NCBI GenBank assembly: GCA_029378245.1
Contig: JARKIF010000080.1
Coordinates: 86,330 to 150,329 of the forward strand
Direction of reading: 5' to 3'
Length of the DNA: 64,000 bases
From: Roridomyces roridus
Lineage: Eukaryota; Basidiomycota; Agaricomycetes; Agaricales; Mycenaceae
Below are positions 1 to 10,852 of the stretch, piece by piece (position 1 is the first letter of the stretch; the number at the start of each line of letters is the position of its first letter). The notes beneath the pieces were generated by a model. It ran no database searches, was not told the origin of the DNA, and saw only the letters and a program-made list of their open reading frames with translations. The position numbers and the translations under genes were made by a program.

Positions 1-1474
1 CGCCAAAGTACCGATAACGCCACGTCGGAACGCCTGCCGTTGAGCGGGAGAGTGCGCTCCTGCTTGCGGGGCAGGTAAAGCCTGCGAGGTTGAAGAGATC
101 CCATTGGGAGTCGGAGATGGAGAGGCCGAATGCGAGTGCGGGGACGCGGTACAGACCAGCCTCGTTGTCGGTGGAACCTACGAGGTAGGGCTAATCTCGT
201 CAAAATCGAACACGACGAACAGAGGAAAGAATTCACCAATTTAGCAAACTGGCCAGCCTCGGACAGGGCTAGGTAATCTGCGAACACGGTGATGTTATCA
301 ACCGTTGGCTGGAAAGGCGGGGAGGGGAGCAGTGTGGGATCGCCGGCCGTCACAATCTGCGCTTCAGCCGCCAAAATCTGGCTAAAGTTCTTGCTTCGCA
401 TGCATTGCATCACCACCGCAGGATCGTCCCCGTCAGATGCACACCCAATGATCCCGCTCGCAGTCGTCCAATGTCCGAGCGCCACCTCAGGCGTGTTTGC
501 CGCCAACGAAAGAGCCGTCCCTGACTGCGCTATGACCCCAGCAGCGATGGGATCATCGGCAAACGCAAAGGCGTGGTAGTCGACCGCGATACCGCCCGCG
601 GATTGTCCAAAGATGGTGATACGTGCCGGATCGCCTGCAAACGCCGCTGCATTCGAACGTACCCATTCGAGAGCAAGACGTTGGTCGAGGAGACCGAGGT
701 TCTGGGTTGTTTGTGGAGCGCCGGGGAATCCGAAAATGTTGGTCCGGTAACTTGCGAACGTGTATTGGGTGAGCTGCACGGACTGAAGACAGCGGAAAGA
801 CCTCACTTGACCGTGATCACGACGATGTCCTCGCTATCAGCTAAATATTGTCCGTTGTAAAACGGACTGTTAGTACCACCAATGTCGAAACCTGAGGATT
901 CATAGCGATATCAGTTATTTCCTGCACAATGAAAAGGGGACGCACGCCCGCCGTAGAAGAAAACCATCACAGCCCTGCCCAATTCCGTCGAATTCTTGGC
1001 CCACACATTCAGCGTCAGACAATCCTCGCCGAAAACGGCCCCCTGTCCCAGGAAAGCGTCCACGATTCGGTTGAAGTTGTCGGTTTTGTTCGGGTATGGA
1101 ATCGCTGCGGCCGCCGGAAGGGAGACGTATGGGCAAGACCTGATATTCAGTTTGTGTAAGCCGGGAATTCGAACCGCAACTGGATGGAGATTTACACAGA
1201 CTGTAATATGTATCGCGTCAACGACACACTGCGGATGAGGGACGATACGCACAAAGTCCGTCGCCTTAAAAATCTCTGTCGTAGCGAATCCCACGGGCGG
1301 GGCGAATCGCAGCTCCCCGACTGGGGCCTGTGCGTATGGGATGCCCAGATATTCGATCACTGAGGGGCTCTTGGACGCTGGATGGCCGAAGATGTCGCCG
1401 CTGGAGGTAGTTACTGCGTTGACCGCTGTGAAGAGGACGGAGAGCAAGATAGCAGTTGGAAGGTAGTAGTGCAT
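1..1474 (-). CDS. Type B carboxylesterase/lipase, secreted (3' end outside window)
   Basis: Alpha/beta hydrolase of the carboxylesterase type B family, expected to hydrolyse carboxylic esters outside the cell. The start at 1474 opens with a hydrophobic signal peptide ([20 protein letters not shown]), followed by the family's N-terminal pattern [29 protein letters not shown] follows near 1,000-1,050. The nucleophile elbow GQSAGG lies near 590-620, and [12 protein letters not shown], carrying the acidic triad residue, lies near 150-185 after an intron ending in TAG. The catalytic His would lie left of base 1. Introns of about 50-100 nt interrupt the frame, for example near 1,160-1,260, 860-930 and 185-235. 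No frame-breaking lesion is visible in the part present. An upstream ATG at 1555 would spoil the signal peptide. The family is sure; the substrate cannot be read from sequence. Confidence 0.88.
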
Positions 1475-1610
1475 GGTGTTGTGAAATGGAGGGAATTCGG
1501 GCAAAGTTGATACGATACCTCGTCGGTACGTCCCTGTTTTATACATTTCGTGCATCGTCCAAATACACGGCCAGGAATGGACAGCCTTTTGGCTAACACA
1601 CGGCGCTGCT

Positions 1611-1860
1611 CGTCAGCCTCCCCGAGGGATACGTATACAAAATTCGGGTAATACCCTCCAAAATGGGAACCTGCTTAGAAATTCGGGTAAGATGGGGTCC
1701 GACTCCTGGACGGAGTACCCACGTTTCGGCGTGATCGTCAGCCTCCCCGAGGGATACGTATACAAAATTCGGGTAATACCCTCCAAAATGGGAACCTGCT
1801 TAGAAATTCGGGTAAGATGGGGTCCGACTCCTGGACGGAGTACCCACGTTTCGGCGTGAT
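1611..1860. repeat. Tandem duplication, two 125-bp units
   Basis: The 125 bases 1611-1735 are repeated head to tail at 1736-1860. By eye I find no mismatch. Each unit itself holds two copies of AATTCGGGTAA. The near-identity points to a recent duplication. Confidence 0.92.
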
Positions 1861-2813
1861 TGCTGAGCGCTGAGCGCTGAGGGTCCACCCAATACGGAGT
1901 GAGGCCAGACATCCCCGTCGGTCTGTTCGTACGCCTTCCCCGAAAGGTAGTTGCCCGAATTCCATCTGGAATGAGCGGACTGTCAGATTAAGCATGGATG
2001 ATTGGCAGTCGCCGACTCGCCGACTCGGCATCCGCATTCCGTTTCAGACAGTTGGGGCGTCCCTGTATTCTTTGTGGCCAATAGGCCGTGGGTAGCACTT
2101 GATGGCACGAGGTTTTCGGGGAGATGACAAGCCTGACCGCGGAGAAGCTGTCGCAGAGCCCGAGCCAGGCCTAGTAGGAACCAGACCTAGTAGGAACCAG
2201 ACCCAGAGATATAAGTAAGACTGCTTCGTTCCCCGAGGAGCGAGGTCAGAGCCGGTGAGCCGCCGTGGGCCACGTTGGTGAAAGACTGAAAGTGGAAGAA
2301 GGTCCAAAGATGACAAATCGTATCGTGATAATCATCTGCAAGACGGAATGCCGTCTAGATGCCGGGGGCTGTGCTAGGGTCAAGCAACACTGGTCGGACT
2401 CCTGCGGCCCCGGCAAGATTATCTCTGGTCGTTCGCGTCTTTCAGAATCTCGAGTGAGCATTCCATAGAAGAAAAGGAAAGTATCCTCATACGACTTTGT
2501 CCACGAAGATTGAACGAAGATGATCCGGCTACATCATTCCAACGTGGTGCATGCTTCGGCTCTGGATGCCGCCGTCGAAACATGCCTAGGAATCTGACAG
2601 AATGGCAGCCGTCTCTTTGTATCTGGCAGCTCGTACCTCCTCAGGATGTTGATTTCTGGTCAGAAGAGCACTGGCAATTCAACACAACCTTCGACTCTGT
2701 CCAGGTCCTGCAGGCATTCTGACTAGACATGCCATCTGGCAGTTCGTTCCTCTCTTCCATTCGCGAAGGCAAGTGTAACACTACCTTTGGAAGCCGGATC
2801 CGTGTCTTATAAG

Positions 2814-2820
2814 TATAAAA
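2814..2820 (+). promoter_or_regulatory. TATA box of the small secreted protein gene
   Basis: TATAAAA lies 36 bases before the ATG at 2856, implying a very short 5' leader. Position and consensus are as expected for a highly expressed fungal gene. Confidence 0.6.
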
Positions 2821-2855
2821 AGGGGATGAACTCGGACGATTATCCCAGCACCAAC

Positions 2856-3543
2856 ATGAAGTTCCAACTCCTCTCAAGCATGCTTCTCCTCGCTCTCTCA
2901 GCGATCGCCTCACCGGTTGACTCTGTCGGCGAGCTCGTCGCAGTCCCATTCGCTCCCGGGTCTTCCGCTGTGTCTCCCATCCTCGAATCTGGATCCGTGC
3001 GCTCCGGCGAATTCACCTTCATCGAGGCCGGGACGACCACGTCCAGGAACACAGGCCTTCGCGCCCTCGAGGCACGTCAATTCAGCGCACCCGGCGATGG
3101 CGCACCCTCCCTCGTCATGTGCGCCGGGACCAACTGCGACTTGACCGGGACGTGCTCCTTTTTCTATATTCCCACCACGTTCGGGCAGTGCTACATCGTA
3201 CGTTTAGCTCCGATTTGTGCTCTCGATTGCCGCTCACGATAATATTATGAAGAATTCGTTCTATTATGACTCGGCATACATCTACGACCAAGCCAACCAA
3301 GGTGGGCAGGCTGCTGTCGATTAAGCGGGGTGTTCAATTTGGCTTACCGTCGACCAGGGCTTCCCGTCGGGGTTTACATCGCCCAACCCGGATGCGCCAG
3401 CCCTCTGCAGCTCCCCACAGTCAACACCTGCTACAACAGGATAATCAGTGTGTTCCTTTGCTTCAATCGGACTTGCTTATTACTTACGTACTTTCCCAGA
3501 TAACGCGGTTGCGTTCAACCTGGACTACATGTTCAAAGGGTAG
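2856..3543 (+). CDS. Small secreted protein of unknown family
   Basis: I do not recognise a family. The product starts with a clear signal peptide (MKFQLLSSMLLLALSAIASP). A mature chain of roughly 180 residues follows, with Cys pairs such as CAGTNCDLTGTC and later PGCASP and NTCYN, suggesting disulfides outside the cell. Four exons give one consistent frame: 2856 to about 3198, 3253-3301, 3358-3447 and 3500-3543. The introns of about 50 nt have GT-AG ends and keep phase, and the stop is TAG at 3541. A short Ala-rich, possibly processed region (ALEARQ) precedes the Cys-rich part. The TATA box sits at 2814. The start at 2856 is chosen because it opens the signal peptide. Confidence 0.65.
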
Positions 3544-4388
3544 ATAGATATATGCAGATCACGTCAATCCACATACTTGATTGGTTTGAGTTTGTACGAT
3601 CCCAGATATCACTGATGGCCGATGGTCCGGAACAGCCACCATTGATGGCGAGATCTTGATCAACCGCGAAGCCGAATTATACTGCCCTGCCACCGTCCCG
3701 AAGGGAATTTGTCAAGAGGACACATATGACCAACGCACCTGAAGGTCGCCGTGGTCTCAAACGAGTCTGTATGCAGGCATGTTGAAGTTCAATGAAAGGT
3801 TGTTGAACGGCAGCCGGAACTTGAGTTTGAGCTTGCGAGCTTCGCAAAAGAGACAGCCATCAGTACATTCGAATGTGCATACTTGGATGCCCTGGTCCAG
3901 TCTGCAACAGATTGTATTAAACCACTGGTGATGAGCGGGGAATTCATATACTTTAGTCCGAACCCCCGAACTTGCGCGTTCGACGTTGTGTTGGGTGCTG
4001 AAGTCTAGCTTTTGAAGATTTTATTGTCGCTGGTCAGCATCTTGTTTGTTTGTTTTCACTCACCTACGCACGTTTAGCGTTTCACTGGCAATGGTTTACA
4101 GCATTACTTGAATTGGCGCAACCCTGATCAGTTCTCTGAAATGCATCCGCCGGTTGAATTACACACGCAAGGTGCAACCATCAGCTACTCACCACGGCGA
4201 TCAACATCCCTTACATTGTAGCTGTCGGACCTCTGGGTGGTGATTCAGCAGTGGGAGAAATTAGAGAGAAAAAGCTGTTACAGCTTCTGCTATTACTATT
4301 ACAAATAGAAGTCTAGTGAATACTTTATGTAATGGGTTTCCAAGCACTGTGAAACTTGATAAAATACACTTCCCAGGCAGCGCAATCC
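3544..4388. other. Intergenic, possible coding remnant
   Basis: No supported gene. On the + strand near 3,620-3,735 one frame reads as plausible protein (WSGTATIDGEILINREAELY), with Cys residues, but it meets a stop soon after. It may be a decayed gene end or an unrecognised exon. Confidence 0.35.
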
Positions 4389-5103
4389 TCAAGGGTCAAA
4401 TTTGTATCCACATTGCAGCAAAAGAGTTGCTACAATACAAGTGTCTTGGAGACCTGATGTGATGGCGGAGGGAGCGAGTTCAAGCGACACTGCTCCATCC
4501 TCTGCACAACTGATCTGTGCCAGCAAGTCGGGAGTTGTGTGGTTCTCCGTGGGATATAGCTACCAACAAGAAATTAGAACCAGATTGGAACAAAACAAAA
4601 GATGACACCCTCACCCGTATAGTATTCTTTTGCGGAGTCCAAGTGTATTTCTGACCCATGACTTTCATAGTGTGATGGCTAAGAAAGCACGTCAGTTCAG
4701 GACCACGAGTGATGCATTGATGTACTTGCCTACCATCGCAGGACGGCACGAGCCAGTTGGCAACAGACTGTTTAGAAACAGTATTCCGAATCTCGACGAG
4801 CGGCTTGTCCCTCCTCCACTCAAGCAACGCGATAGTTCTCCCGGCTTGATTTTTGACCGTTGTATATCCTGCCATGGTGGCATCCGTTGTAATACGATAG
4901 GACGCCGTCGTATTGCCGCCGATTACGGTACAGTTCAAGATGGACGGGTTAAAGGCGGTGAATCGAAAGGTCACAAGGTTGGATGTGCAGGTGTCTGCTG
5001 CGAATGGGAGAGCGCCGTGTACAGATGTTGCGACTGGAACTGCAAGGCGAACGCGTGGGTTTGACCAGGCTGAGTATGGATTAACGTGGGTGTTGGCAGA
5101 CAT
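4389..5103 (-). CDS. DUF6593-like protein, copy 1
   Basis: Member of the lineage-specific DUF6593-like family of mushroom-forming fungi; biochemical role unknown. Exon 1 reads NPYSAWSNP, then SILNCTVIGGN and YRITTDATMAGYTTV, and IALLEWRRDKPLVEI. After an intron comes MKVMGQKYTWTPQKN, and a last exon ends LELAPSAITSGLQDTCIV...LLLQCGYKFDP before TGA at 4389-4391. The start at 5103 is chosen because it lines up with the start of the neighbouring paralogue; an upstream frame back to 5208 has no support. It lies 0.6 kb from and in the same direction as copy 2, so the pair arose by tandem duplication. The family name is from memory of the conserved pattern; a profile search would settle it. Confidence 0.75.
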
Positions 5104-5701
5104 TTGGGCTGGATAATGTGAACTGAGGCCGGCAGTTTTCTCCTTGATTGTTTTAAACTGGCCCGGATTCACACGGATCAGTCTTCTCTCTAAGCAGTTT
5201 GTAAGCACCAGTGTGTTCTAATTCACAAAGCCCGGTGCTTCATTATTGGCGGAGTCCGCTATGAAATTCTCACCGGGTAACGGTGCTTGCACCGATCCCC
5301 GCATGCCAACTCCTCTGTTACCTACCATGCCCATGAGTGATTTATAAGTTCCACCTCAGAATCCTCTGCAATCCTTGGTTTTCCATGGTCCGCGGCCCTG
5401 GGATTACCGCGGAATCTCGAATCAGATTCATTCTCGGAGAAACGTGTGGGTCAGTAATCGCATCGGGAAAAATCAGCCATCATCAATGTGATGTCAATCA
5501 AGTGATTGCATCTCTGACGTGAAAACGCCGACCACCTCAACAGAGTCGGCATGATTGATTCACACGGTATCACTGTGATGATCAATGGTGGCCGCCCGGG
5601 TCGATCGTGAGCATCTGATCGTTGACACTGAATCGTGTTCCGTTCAAAGTTCGAGCAAATGCCGATGAATTATGATAATGTCTAAAGAACCGGGCAGCCG
5701 A
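5104..5701. other. Intergenic between the two DUF6593-like genes
   Basis: Upstream region of copy 1. No open frame with coding character and no repeat stands out. Confidence 0.5.
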
Positions 5702-6403
5702 TCAGTCGATGGTGTGCCCGCACTGGAGCAGTACAGTAGCTACTATGCACGTCTCCAGGAGACCTTCAGCAACAGCAGAGGCCGCAATCTCCAGTGAAAT
5801 AGTGCCATCGTCTTCGCGGGTAATCTGACCTAACAACGCGGGAGTTGAGGTTTCGGTCGGGTATAGCTGGAGAGTTGCAGCAATGAGTCACGGAAAAACA
5901 GTCAAACCTCCGACCTACGCATATCGCTTTCTGTCGCGGGGTCCATACATATTTCCGGCCCTTGACTTTCATAACTCGATGGCTGTCCAAAATTTCATGT
6001 TTAATTCGGTGTTGGGTCATGGAGTATCCGCATACCTTGCATCCCGCGAGAGAGTGAGCCAGTCCGCAACCCGCCGCTTCGAGAATATGTCTGAAATCTC
6101 TACCAAGGGCCTGTCCTTCCACTCAATCAAACTGATCCTCTTTCCCTCCTGATCGGTTATAGTGGTGTATCCAGGCATAGAGGAAGGGTCCGTCGTGATG
6201 CGGAAGTGCAAGCCAGTATTCCTGCCGACGACATTGCAATTCAATATCGACGGACTGAAATCAGTGAAACTGAATAAAACGATGTGGGATGTTGAAGCGT
6301 TGGATGCAAACGGAAGTGCCCCATATACGGATGGGATGTCTGAACCCGCGCGGTTCGACCATGCGGAGTAGGGGTTGATGTGGGTGGGGTGTTGAGAGTT
6401 CAT
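5702..6403 (-). CDS. DUF6593-like protein, copy 2
   Basis: Paralogue of the gene at 4389-5103. Exon 1 (MNSQHPTHINPYSAWSN) carries SILNCNVVGRN, FRITTDPSSMPGYTTI and ISLIEWKDRPLVEI. A middle exon has MKVKGRKYVWTPRQK. The last exon ends ISLEIAASAVAEGLLETCIV and VLLQCGHTID, with TGA at 5702-5704. The two copies share order, intron positions and most core residues but differ throughout, so the duplication is not recent. No frame break is seen. Function and cell location are unknown; there is no signal peptide or membrane segment. Confidence 0.75.
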
Positions 6404-7660
6404 CGGGTAGCGAGGCTGGTGGCTTGTGGACCATCTCTCCCCGCTGGTCTTTAAGTATGTGGAGCGGAGACCTTCGAGTCCAGGATGAGAAAGGAGGAGT
6501 CGGTCCCCACCTAGCGACGGTACCGAGCTTATGCTTATACTTGGTACTTACATTCGTGTAAACGTTGGCAATTCCCAAGGAGGACGATCCCGAAGCAGAG
6601 CGAGTTGAGATCTGCGTTGGATAAGCGATGACAAAGCCCGTCTTGAAACTAGGTAGCTACTAGGATTCTATAGAAACAAGTAAGGTGCGGATATGGTACA
6701 AATGACTCGCTGATATTCAAAACGCGGTGTCAGTGCCACATAAGCAGCCTACGGCATTTGGAGTGCACGAAATCACGACGTGCAACTTGCAAGCGGAATG
6801 CATTGAGCTTGAAGAGCCATAAATCCTGGAAGTTGGCGACAGATTATGTTGGTGCTTGCATTGAACGGGTGCTCTGGCGGGAGAGATTGTTCAGCTCCTA
6901 CGTAATCCAGCTCCTTGGGTTTGATTGGGCGCAAAATGGGCGCCACATAAGCCTGAGCACTAGCTGTCAACGTGTCTGCCGGTTGGCTGCCGGGGATACA
7001 CAGCAACTGATCAGTTCCGAATAATGAAACTGAACGTCGACTAAATGAGAACCAAACGACGGTCAAGGCCGAATGGGATTACACCGAGACTCGAAACTAC
7101 GTCCGCAACATCCGCAATCGCTGAGCTGGAGACTGGAATACTCGAGAGCCCCGCTTCTGTCGATCATTCCCCACTTGGCGACCTGAGACCTGAGAAGTTA
7201 CCGGGAAATGATGAGCACTTGATGGACGAACCGACCAAGCCACCCCACCCGACATCATACCGACTTGCGAGTCATTATTCGAAATCGGACCACCGCTGGC
7301 GTAGTACTCACACTTGGGGGCGGCGCGCGCGGTGGCTTATAATTACTTCGAGAATGCACTGAAACCCGCAAACGTCGCCGCCGCCTTCGCCCACACCGCC
7401 TGACGGTGCAGAGTCAATTCCTCCAAATGTCGCCTCGGATGGAAGAACGGGATTTACTTCATTGGTCCGGGACCGAGCGGCGAGAATACTATTTCCAGGC
7501 GGCAAGCACTCATTCCCGACGCCGGCGCTGGAGTTGTCGGGATATGCGAATGGAGAGGTCCGACCGCCGCCGCCACGCACTCCCAGTAGCTTAGCCCGCG
7601 GCGTCGCACGAAAAGGGTAGAAATTCAATTGTTAATGGGAATAAATAACAGTACTCTGAC
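6404..7660. other. Intergenic, no supported gene
   Basis: Short open frames on both strands lack family patterns, signal peptides or consistent splice sites. The stretch holds the upstream region of DUF6593 copy 2 and the downstream region of the glycopeptide gene. Confidence 0.5.
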
Positions 7661-8596
7661 TTAGTCGCAGAATGTAATCTGAAAGATAATCGGTCAACGT
7701 GGCAGTGGCAGGAGATCAACGGAATTACGATGCGTACTTCCAAATTGACGTTGTTCGCCTGGCACGCGACTTGCACCTGAGTGTCGGTGGACACATGGAA
7801 GGCGGTCTTGCAAGACGCAGAGGTACCTGAGCATGATGATGAGGACAACTTCTCTTGAACCGACATCGCTACGCACAGTCCGCGCCAGTGGAGCATCCGT
7901 TGGTGTATCTGTTACAAGGCATCGATAAGGAATCTGATAGCGCACAGAGAAACAAACTTGAATCCAGTGGTCACTGAGAATTTGTGCCTGCAACAAGAAT
8001 GATTCAGATGGGATGAAAGGGAGCACGCCATAATTTCAAGTCGTACGGCGCGATGAGCGTGATGTCGGTACTCGAGCCCGATCCGGGAGTGGTGGGATTC
8101 TGGAATTGAACTCAATTTTCGGATGCCAATTCAGAGTGCATCACCGGACCTTGAGCGTGGTCTCAACCATCGTGCAGCTCTCGCCATTGAAACCACAAGA
8201 ACCTCGCAAGGGAGTCGGTGACGAACCGAAGCGACCTAGATGACGCACCAGTCTGCAGGTAGGCTATGGCACCGATCAAAGGCCCGTTGACGGTGTGGGC
8301 CGCTAGGCAATTGCATTGAGAGTCGGGTGTGCTAGGGCGATGACCAACATACCGCCAGTGGATAGCGTGGAGGAACCTTGGATGAGGCGAGGCTAGGGAT
8401 ATGAGTACATGTTGGACACAGACAAGCGGGAGGTAAGCACCATTCCCTTTCCACACCTAAAGGAGGGAAGTGAGACGATGACAGAGCTTTGGAATACAGT
8501 TACTCACTTGTTGACAAAGGTGACGGTGTGAGACTCGCCGCGAACGGCGCTGACGGCGAAGGCAAACAGGACAAGACTGGTTGTGAGGAAAGGCAT
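7661..8596 (-). CDS. Secreted glycopeptide (thaumatin-fold-like)
   Basis: Belongs to a common agaricomycete family of small secreted proteins annotated as 'glycopeptide', thought to adopt a thaumatin-like beta fold; role unclear. The start at 8596 opens a signal peptide (MPFLTTSLVLFAFAVSAVRG), then SHTVTFVNK just before an intron starting GTGAGT. Later exons contain GAIAYLQTG, CGFNGESCTMVETTL, PGSGSSTDITLI, HKFSVTTGF and AFHVSTDTQVQVACQANN. The last exon, after a TTTCAG acceptor, ends ITFCD and TAA at 7661-7663. At least five short introns are needed, and each named block is present on the minus strand in family order. Conserved Cys residues support disulfides. Exact internal splice sites are uncertain. 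Confidence 0.75.
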
Positions 8597-9552
8597 GGGG
8601 AGGAAGCAGAGAAGATGCTTTTCTTGACTAACTGCGCGCCATTTATCCTCTGCGGGTGAAAGGTGGACAACGCAACGTAAACATCAGTTTCAGCGTCATC
8701 TTTCCAGTTTGTGTCCCGCAAAAGACATGCGAGATCGTTGACGAGTGATTCCGGCGGTCGTCTTTGAGTCCAATGTACCATAGAGCCACGACAGAATGCG
8801 TGAAGACTCGATCACAATAGCGACATGCACTGCACTTCCAAGCTGATCAACCCCGTCCAATTCATTCATAGAGCAACGGACGTACGGTATAATTTACTAA
8901 CCCTCGTCAGAGTTGCCCCTTGTTCCGCTGCCGCCATGCTATATGCGCGAGTTTGAAGCAAAGCACCCATCCAGCATCAAAAAAAAGCGCGGTCGTTTTG
9001 AGGGAAATCCAGTAAGATGACATGCGGCGCTTGCGGGCACGCGAGACAATGGGTCGGATACTAGATAGTCGACTGCCGGATGTTGGCCGGATGTCGGACG
9101 GTGGGTCCCTCGACGGGTGCCGAGCGGCAGGATTCCGGAGAGTCCCTGCAGCTTTAGACAGCAAGAAAGAGGCATTTGGGAGTGCGGCATAAAGCAGTCG
9201 CGACAGCGCGGAGTGAATCTCGAGACGTGGACCGTGGTCACTGGTCAAGAGGTGCAGGCGATCACGTGATCATTTGATTGCTCCCGGCTCCGCCTTTGAA
9301 GTTTGATCCGTTAGCCGACCTGTGGGCTCAAGAAATCCGTGGCGCTAAAATCGGACTCGGAGAAACACGGGATACATGCGCTCTCCCCGCGGCCTCGACC
9401 GGTCTCACCACGGATGCAAATCTAGAAAATGCCGAAACCGACCGGCCCAGCCCAACCTCGTCTGTTGTATTAATGTATGGTACCACTTTGCCGAGTTCTA
9501 TAAAGGACGTCTGCCCAAGACCCGTCGAAGCCCATCTTGACCACGAAACGAA
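8597..9552. other. Divergent intergenic region
   Basis: Separates the minus-strand glycopeptide gene from the plus-strand hypothetical gene at 9553 and should hold both promoters. TATAAAG lies at 9499-9505 for the latter. A frame at 8907-9248 (minus) has no recognisable feature. Confidence 0.5.
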
Positions 9553-9934
9553 ATGGCCACTGCAATCCACACACCTTCGCTGCACTTCCGCGGTACTCAA
9601 CCCGCGATCGTCTCATTGCCCAAGGCAGAGTTTGAGCTCAATGGGTTTGCTCTCGGTGCGTAGCTTCAGATCACCTTCAAAGGTATGTACAGGTTAACTC
9701 AATTTGACTCTCGTAGACCCTCGGTTCTATGATGACGAGGAAGATTACCTGGACGAATATATCATGGATTTGGGCGCGGATTCAGAGTCCCTGCTCGAGT
9801 TGGAATCGACATCGTCGTCTTCGAATGAACGTGCAGCGCCAATCACGCCGCCCCCGCAATTTCCACCGCCTCCACCCGATGTGCCTTTTTCGTTCGTGTT
9901 TCCTCTACATTGTGCAAAATTGAGGCGCGGCTGA
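9553..9934 (+). CDS. Small acidic, proline-rich hypothetical protein
   Basis: No family recognised. Exon 1 (MATAIHTPSLHFRG) ends at 9655. A GT-AG intron of about 60 nt ends in TAG at 9714-9716, and exon 2 continues in phase into a very acidic stretch (DDEEDYLDEYIMDLGAD), a Ser run and a Pro-rich stretch (PPPQFPPPPPDVPF). A TATA box at 9499-9505 sits 48 bases before the ATG. The 3' end is unsure: the frame stops at 9934, but a further exon to about 10,119 is possible. Compositional bias suggests a disordered protein. Confidence 0.4.
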
Positions 9935-10178
9935 TTCAAAGACTTACTCCAGCCATGCAGATTGGACTCATTCTGTTACACACGTATTGGCTTGTCTGTC
10001 ACTCTTGGCTGTGTTTTGGCGGTTGGGAGCAAGGAGTGTGGGCGCTTGATCATGAGGATTATTTTGGGACTATTCATCTCATCCGGAATCCGTTGTATGT
10101 ACATTACTGCTGGAGCTGAAAAACAACGATAAATATTCTATCGTTCAAGCCAGACTGTGGATCACTCACCAATTTCAA

Positions 10179-10511
10179 TCACACGCCCTCTACCATGCTC
10201 CACACCTGCTGAATCTTGCCCTCCCCATTCAAGACATAAAACACGTTCTCCGTGATCTTTTTCTCCCTGCCTACGACCTCGATGCTGAGCCGCGCAGCGA
10301 CCTTGCGCGCCCGCTCGTCGACTATGAGCTCGTCAATCGTGAAGGTCGATCCGTCGAGGATGAGCGCGCGGTATTCGGCTGGGGTGAAATGACGGTCGTT
10401 GTGGATGACGGGGGAGGCGAGGTACGGGGCCAGCGTTCCGGAGGAAGGTGGGAGGGCGTTGATTGCGGCAATGTAGGTGCGGTAGAAGGATTGGAGGTCG
10501 GTGGTCGACAT
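10179..10511 (-). CDS. SnoaL-like (NTF2 fold) protein
   Basis: Intronless 110-residue protein of the SnoaL-like, NTF2-fold group. It starts MSTTDLQSFYRTYIAAIN and continues with YLASPVIHNDRHFTPAEYRA, FTIDELIVDERARKVAARLS and a last strand ITENVFYVLNGEGKIQQVW. This matches the helix-then-curved-sheet layout. Family members are cyclases, isomerases or ligand binders, and the role here cannot be told. The ATG at 10511 is the only start, and length is normal. It is divergent from the metacaspase gene, with about 340 bp between starts. Confidence 0.75.
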   Translation of the reverse strand: MSTTDLQSFYRTYIAAINALPPSSGTLAPYLASPVIHNDRHFTPAEYRALILDGSTFTIDELIVDERARKVAARLSIEVVGREKKITENVFYVLNGEGKIQQVWSMVEGV

Positions 10512-10852
10512 GGTGGTGGTTTGTAAGAGAGTTGTCTTGGGGTTTGATTGAATTGACCGCTTAGATTATGACGTCACTCATCACTGGAAGACAACGCTCA
10601 CAGCGACATGGACTCCATTGACGCCCGAATTTCTTTGTAGTCCTCCGACCTCAAGACTGCACTGTGTATGAATCCCGGTCCTCGATCCGACGCCGCCGCC
10701 AGTGGACTGATGCGGTGCAACTGATAATCACTGATTTTCTCCTTCTGGTCACACTGCCTCACATCGCCTCTTGTCCAGAACCACCACCTCGCCTCGCTAT
10801 CTAGCCGGACTTGTCATCTTTTCAGTCCCACCACTTTCTTCACCTACTCAAG
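10512..10852. promoter_or_regulatory. Divergent promoter region
   Basis: 341 bp between the starts of the SnoaL-like gene (minus) and the metacaspase (plus). No clear TATA box for either; an ACGTCA-type site (GACGTCA) lies near 10,570. Confidence 0.4.

Larger units (their letters stand above)
1475..2855. other. Intergenic stretch, no convincing gene
   Basis: Between the esterase start and the small secreted protein I see only short open frames without codon or family signal. It holds the 125-bp tandem duplication at 1611-1860, a run of GAGCGCT repeats near 1863-1880, two copies of CCTAGTAGGAACCAGAC near 2168-2200, and the TATA box of the next gene. Confidence 0.6.

Noticed and set aside
7045..7362. 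105-codon plus-strand frame
   Set aside because: No motif, no signal peptide, poor codon character, and it stops without splice support.
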